39,103 nt of DNA. Source: a virus. The position numbers and the translations under genes were made by a program. Positions 36,900 to 39,103 of this stretch are shown in pieces (positions within the stretch are counted from its first letter, which is position 1; each line of letters opens with the position of its first letter). The notes beneath the pieces were generated by a model. It had not been told where the DNA came from. It did not search any database and worked only from the letters and a program-made list of their open reading frames with translations. The DNA is taken from positions 1 through 39,103 of IMG/VR virus record IMGVR_UViG_3300043446_000315. One strand, 5' to 3'.

Positions 36900-38561
36900 C
36901 TAAAAGGTTCTGAATCCAAACCCTGACATTGTAGGATTATCTAGCGAACAATGCATCGCTATGATTAAACTGATTATGCCATCAACTTTGGCAGATTTGT
37001 CAGCCTCATTTTTTCTGACTTTAACATTTCCGTTTACATCTTCATAGACTTCGCAGTTTCCTAATTGCCAGCCAACAAACGGGTTTCCGTTGTGCTTGAC
37101 TCCGTAGTTCATTATTAATTTTTCAACATGCTTGCTTGGGTTGCTTAAAACCGCCATGCCTTGACCGACTTTTTTAACTGGCAGTCCAGCATCATGCAGA
37201 CGGGCTACAAGGCTTGCCGCATTGTAGGCATCAAAGCCAATTTCTTTTACATCGTATTTTGTGGATTGGGCAATGATGTAGTCGCTTATCTCGCGGTCAT
37301 CCATTACATTACCCTCTGTTATATGCAAAATTCCAGATTGCCGTGCAACCCTAAAAATATCACCATAATGTTTAGGTATAAGGGCGTAGCCTTCCTCTGG
37401 CAGAAAAAATTTAAACTCTGCTTCAAAGTCATCATCTGCAAATCGCTTAAGGGTGCAGACTGCGTTCAGGTCGCGAGTAGCCGCCAAGTCAAATCCTATA
37501 AACACCGCCTCGGGTTCACGCTCTCCCACAATGGCGCATTTTTCATCATCCCAATAAGCACGGTCTACCCAAGCGGAGTTAGCACTAACATATATATTTA
37601 GTGTTTTGCAGAGAAACTCATTTAGCGCGGCTGGCTTATGTTTTGCCTCTTCTGCGCGTTGGGCAATAGCATCCTCAAAAATAGATATGCCGTGCATCGG
37701 GTTAGCCTTTGCCCATGTAGCGGGATTGCGCCAATCATCATGCGGGTCTAGCCCATACATAAGCCCAAACCATCGCGGATTGTCTGTTGCCTCGCCTTTA
37801 AGCATTGCCTCTAGTAACATCATGTCTTCATAGAATTTTGTCTCTTTTGTAAATGATGCTGTTGTAATGTATATCCGTAGCGGATTTTGTCGCGCCACCA
37901 TACCAGAGTAAATAACCTCAATAGCGTTGCGATCAACAATCTGCGCGGCTTCATCAATAATGGCGCAAGACGGGTTCATACCGTCACCCGTTTTTTTAGT
38001 GTCACGCGACAGGGCTTTAAATTTTGTCTGGGCATCGCCTGTTTTAGTTATCTGATGCCGAGACACATTGTATAAGTTGGCTACATCTGTGGGCATATAT
38101 TCCACAAAACCCGATGCCGCATTAAACACAATAGATGCTTGGTCGCGGTTAGTTGCCAGCGTATAGACCTCTGCGCCAGCCTCGCCAAAAACCAATTCAT
38201 ACAAACCAATAGCGGCAATCAGCGTAGACTTTCCAGCCTTGCGCGGAATGAAAATAATCACATCCGACACCATACGCTTGCTTTGGTCTTTTTTGCCTCT
38301 AAAGCCGTAGATAGCGCAAATGATAAAAATCTGAAATGGCTGAAGTTCTAGCGGTTTGCCAGCATCAGGACCTTTAGTGTGTTTTAGTGTGGATGCAAAT
38401 TCCAAGAAATGTTCAACATATTTGACATGGAATTCCCAAGCCCAGTTTCTGTCTTCGAGTTGATTAAGAAATCGCTGACACGCAAGCCGTACATTGTGAC
38501 AAACAATTGTTTCACCTTTGACAACTGAAACCGCATACAGGATTCCATCTTCATAATTCAT
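36900..38561 (-). CDS. terminase large subunit
   Basis: 553 residues. ATPase: Walker A PRKAGKST (106-113), Walker B SCAIIDEAAQ (198-207, Asp203-Glu204), coupling motif YITTASF (231-237). Nuclease: FIGFDLAATRDLNAV (354-368, Asp358), and a late EADKSAKVDGIISLIIAM. This is a HK97/lambdoid-type (Terminase_1) large subunit that packages and cuts concatemers. AAGG lies 9 nt before the ATG. Ends just before the portal gene. Confidence 0.95.
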   Translation of the reverse strand: MNYEDGILYAVSVVKGETIVCHNVRLACQRFLNQLEDRNWAWEFHVKYVEHFLEFASTLKHTKGPDAGKPLELQPFQIFIICAIYGFRGKKDQSKRMVSDVIIFIPRKAGKSTLIAAIGLYELVFGEAGAEVYTLATNRDQASIVFNAASGFVEYMPTDVANLYNVSRHQITKTGDAQTKFKALSRDTKKTGDGMNPSCAIIDEAAQIVDRNAIEVIYSGMVARQNPLRIYITTASFTKETKFYEDMMLLEAMLKGEATDNPRWFGLMYGLDPHDDWRNPATWAKANPMHGISIFEDAIAQRAEEAKHKPAALNEFLCKTLNIYVSANSAWVDRAYWDDEKCAIVGEREPEAVFIGFDLAATRDLNAVCTLKRFADDDFEAEFKFFLPEEGYALIPKHYGDIFRVARQSGILHITEGNVMDDREISDYIIAQSTKYDVKEIGFDAYNAASLVARLHDAGLPVKKVGQGMAVLSNPSKHVEKLIMNYGVKHNGNPFVGWQLGNCEVYEDVNGNVKVRKNEADKSAKVDGIISLIIAMHCSLDNPTMSGFGFRTF

Positions 38562-38576
38562 TAAGCAACCTTATTT

Positions 38577-39035
38577 TTATGGACCATTTAGCAATTTGCT
38601 GTATTTGCCACCTTCTTGTTTGTTAGTAGCCAAACGCCCTCTAGGGGTTAGCCCTAGTTCATTCATTAAAACAATAGCGCGTGATAGTGCCTTGTCACCA
38701 GCAGTCAAAAACGGGTTAGGTCCAATAGTTTGCCCGTTATTAAATGCGGTAATGATTCCTTTTTTTTGCACTCCTTGCCAGCACTTAATGTAAATCTCAA
38801 TCTGTGTAGCAAGCGCGGCTAGGACATGCTTATCTTGGTCAGAACCTATCCCATAGGTATCCCATAGGAATTCGCTGGTTTCGGTTATGAATCTGTTTCT
38901 GTCCCAAGAATCTGGGTCGTCTAACCAATCTGCTCGAGGTACGCGCTGACGCACTTTCTCAGGCAAGGGCGTAGCGTTGTGCGCTTGCTTTGTGCCATGC
39001 ACTAAATGCAGTTCTGGCGGTAAACGATTAGTCAT
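38577..39035 (-). CDS. terminase small subunit (P27 family)
   Basis: 152 residues. P27 pattern: PPELHLVHGTKQAHNATPLP (5-24) with PEKVRQRVPRADWLDDPDSW, a helical middle (LAALATQIEIYIKCWQG), then SRAIVLMNELGLTPRGRLAT near the end. It recognises the packaging site and hands DNA to the large subunit. AAGGAA precedes the ATG at 39035. Between it and the edge are 68 nt containing a run of seven G on the coding strand, beside which the packaging site would be expected. Confidence 0.88.
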   Translation of the reverse strand: MTNRLPPELHLVHGTKQAHNATPLPEKVRQRVPRADWLDDPDSWDRNRFITETSEFLWDTYGIGSDQDKHVLAALATQIEIYIKCWQGVQKKGIITAFNNGQTIGPNPFLTAGDKALSRAIVLMNELGLTPRGRLATNKQEGGKYSKLLNGP

Positions 39036-39103
39036 TGCTGTTCCTTTTCATATTATCTGGCTTATATACCCCCCCGCTCCTACTCATTTTGTGCAAATGT
39101 ACC
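39036..39103 (-). other. leader of the small terminase, possible packaging-site region
   Basis: 68 nt upstream of the small terminase: on the minus strand a GAGCGGGGGGG run, TATATAAG, and AAAAGGAA before the ATG. It holds no gene. If the genome is circular it continues into the 48 nt after the HNH stop. Position between HNH and small terminase is where cos sites of HK97-like phages lie; I cannot see cohesive ends. Confidence 0.35.

Noticed and set aside
1-39103. tRNA genes, integrase, transposase or IS elements
   Set aside because: No cloverleaf, tyrosine/serine recombinase motif or DDE transposase was seen on either strand.

Overview
The window is a nearly complete, probably circularly closing genome of a tailed double-stranded DNA phage with an HK97-type head and a long, non-contractile (siphovirus) tail. 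I see a P27-type small terminase, a large terminase, an HK97 portal, a prohead protease, two HK97-fold capsid proteins, a tail tube, a G/GT-type chaperone pair with a -1 slippery site, a tape measure and a tail-tip cassette. The HNH gene ends at the left edge and the small terminase starts at the right edge. These two genes normally sit side by side, so the two ends probably join. I found no integrase, no CI-type repressor, no tRNA and no CRISPR array. The host is probably a freshwater betaproteobacterium (Burkholderiales such as Polynucleobacter or Limnohabitans). The basis is inference: moderate GC by eye, and a carried gene for a Bug/TctC-type periplasmic binding protein, a family greatly expanded in that group.

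Layout. (1) 49-7938, minus strand: a tightly coupled early operon running from a small Cro/YdaS-like HTH protein through a DUF1376 replication protein, small zinc-binding and unknown proteins, VRR-NUC, NinB, an NrdR-like zinc ribbon and a YbcO-like nuclease, then a DUF5856/Dps-like protein, a ParB-like protein, the Bug/TctC protein, an IbrA-like PAPS reductase, an IbrB-like ParB protein and the HNH endonuclease. Most junctions are ATGA or TAATG overlaps. (2) 7939-8137: a divergent control region with repeated operator-like sequences. (3) 8138-13281, plus strand: an amidoligase / small protein / gamma-glutamylcyclotransferase cassette, a DUF932 protein, many small proteins, an ERF annealing protein and a small protein with an SSB-like acidic tip. 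Three transcription units here share a promoter plus leader-hairpin design. (4) 13278-15457, minus: lysis, with an M15 peptidase and several small membrane proteins. (5) 15490-17486, minus: a methyltransferase-GT2-GT9 fusion followed by the missing half of the GT9 domain as a coupled separate gene. (6) 17467-28319, minus: collagen-like fibre, receptor-binding and tail-tip genes, and the tape measure. (7) 28312-39035, minus: chaperones, tail tube, connectors, two paralogous capsid proteins separated by a strong terminator, protease, portal and terminase.

Most interesting points: the Bug/TctC protein embedded between ParB and PAPS-reductase genes; the amidoligase-GGCT pair with a small protein between them; the shared promoter/operator/leader-hairpin module on the plus strand; the duplicated capsid gene with an intrinsic terminator between the copies; a glycosyltransferase fold split over two translationally coupled genes; and a probable AUU start codon at 15279. 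Functions were assigned by reading motifs only; no database search was possible.
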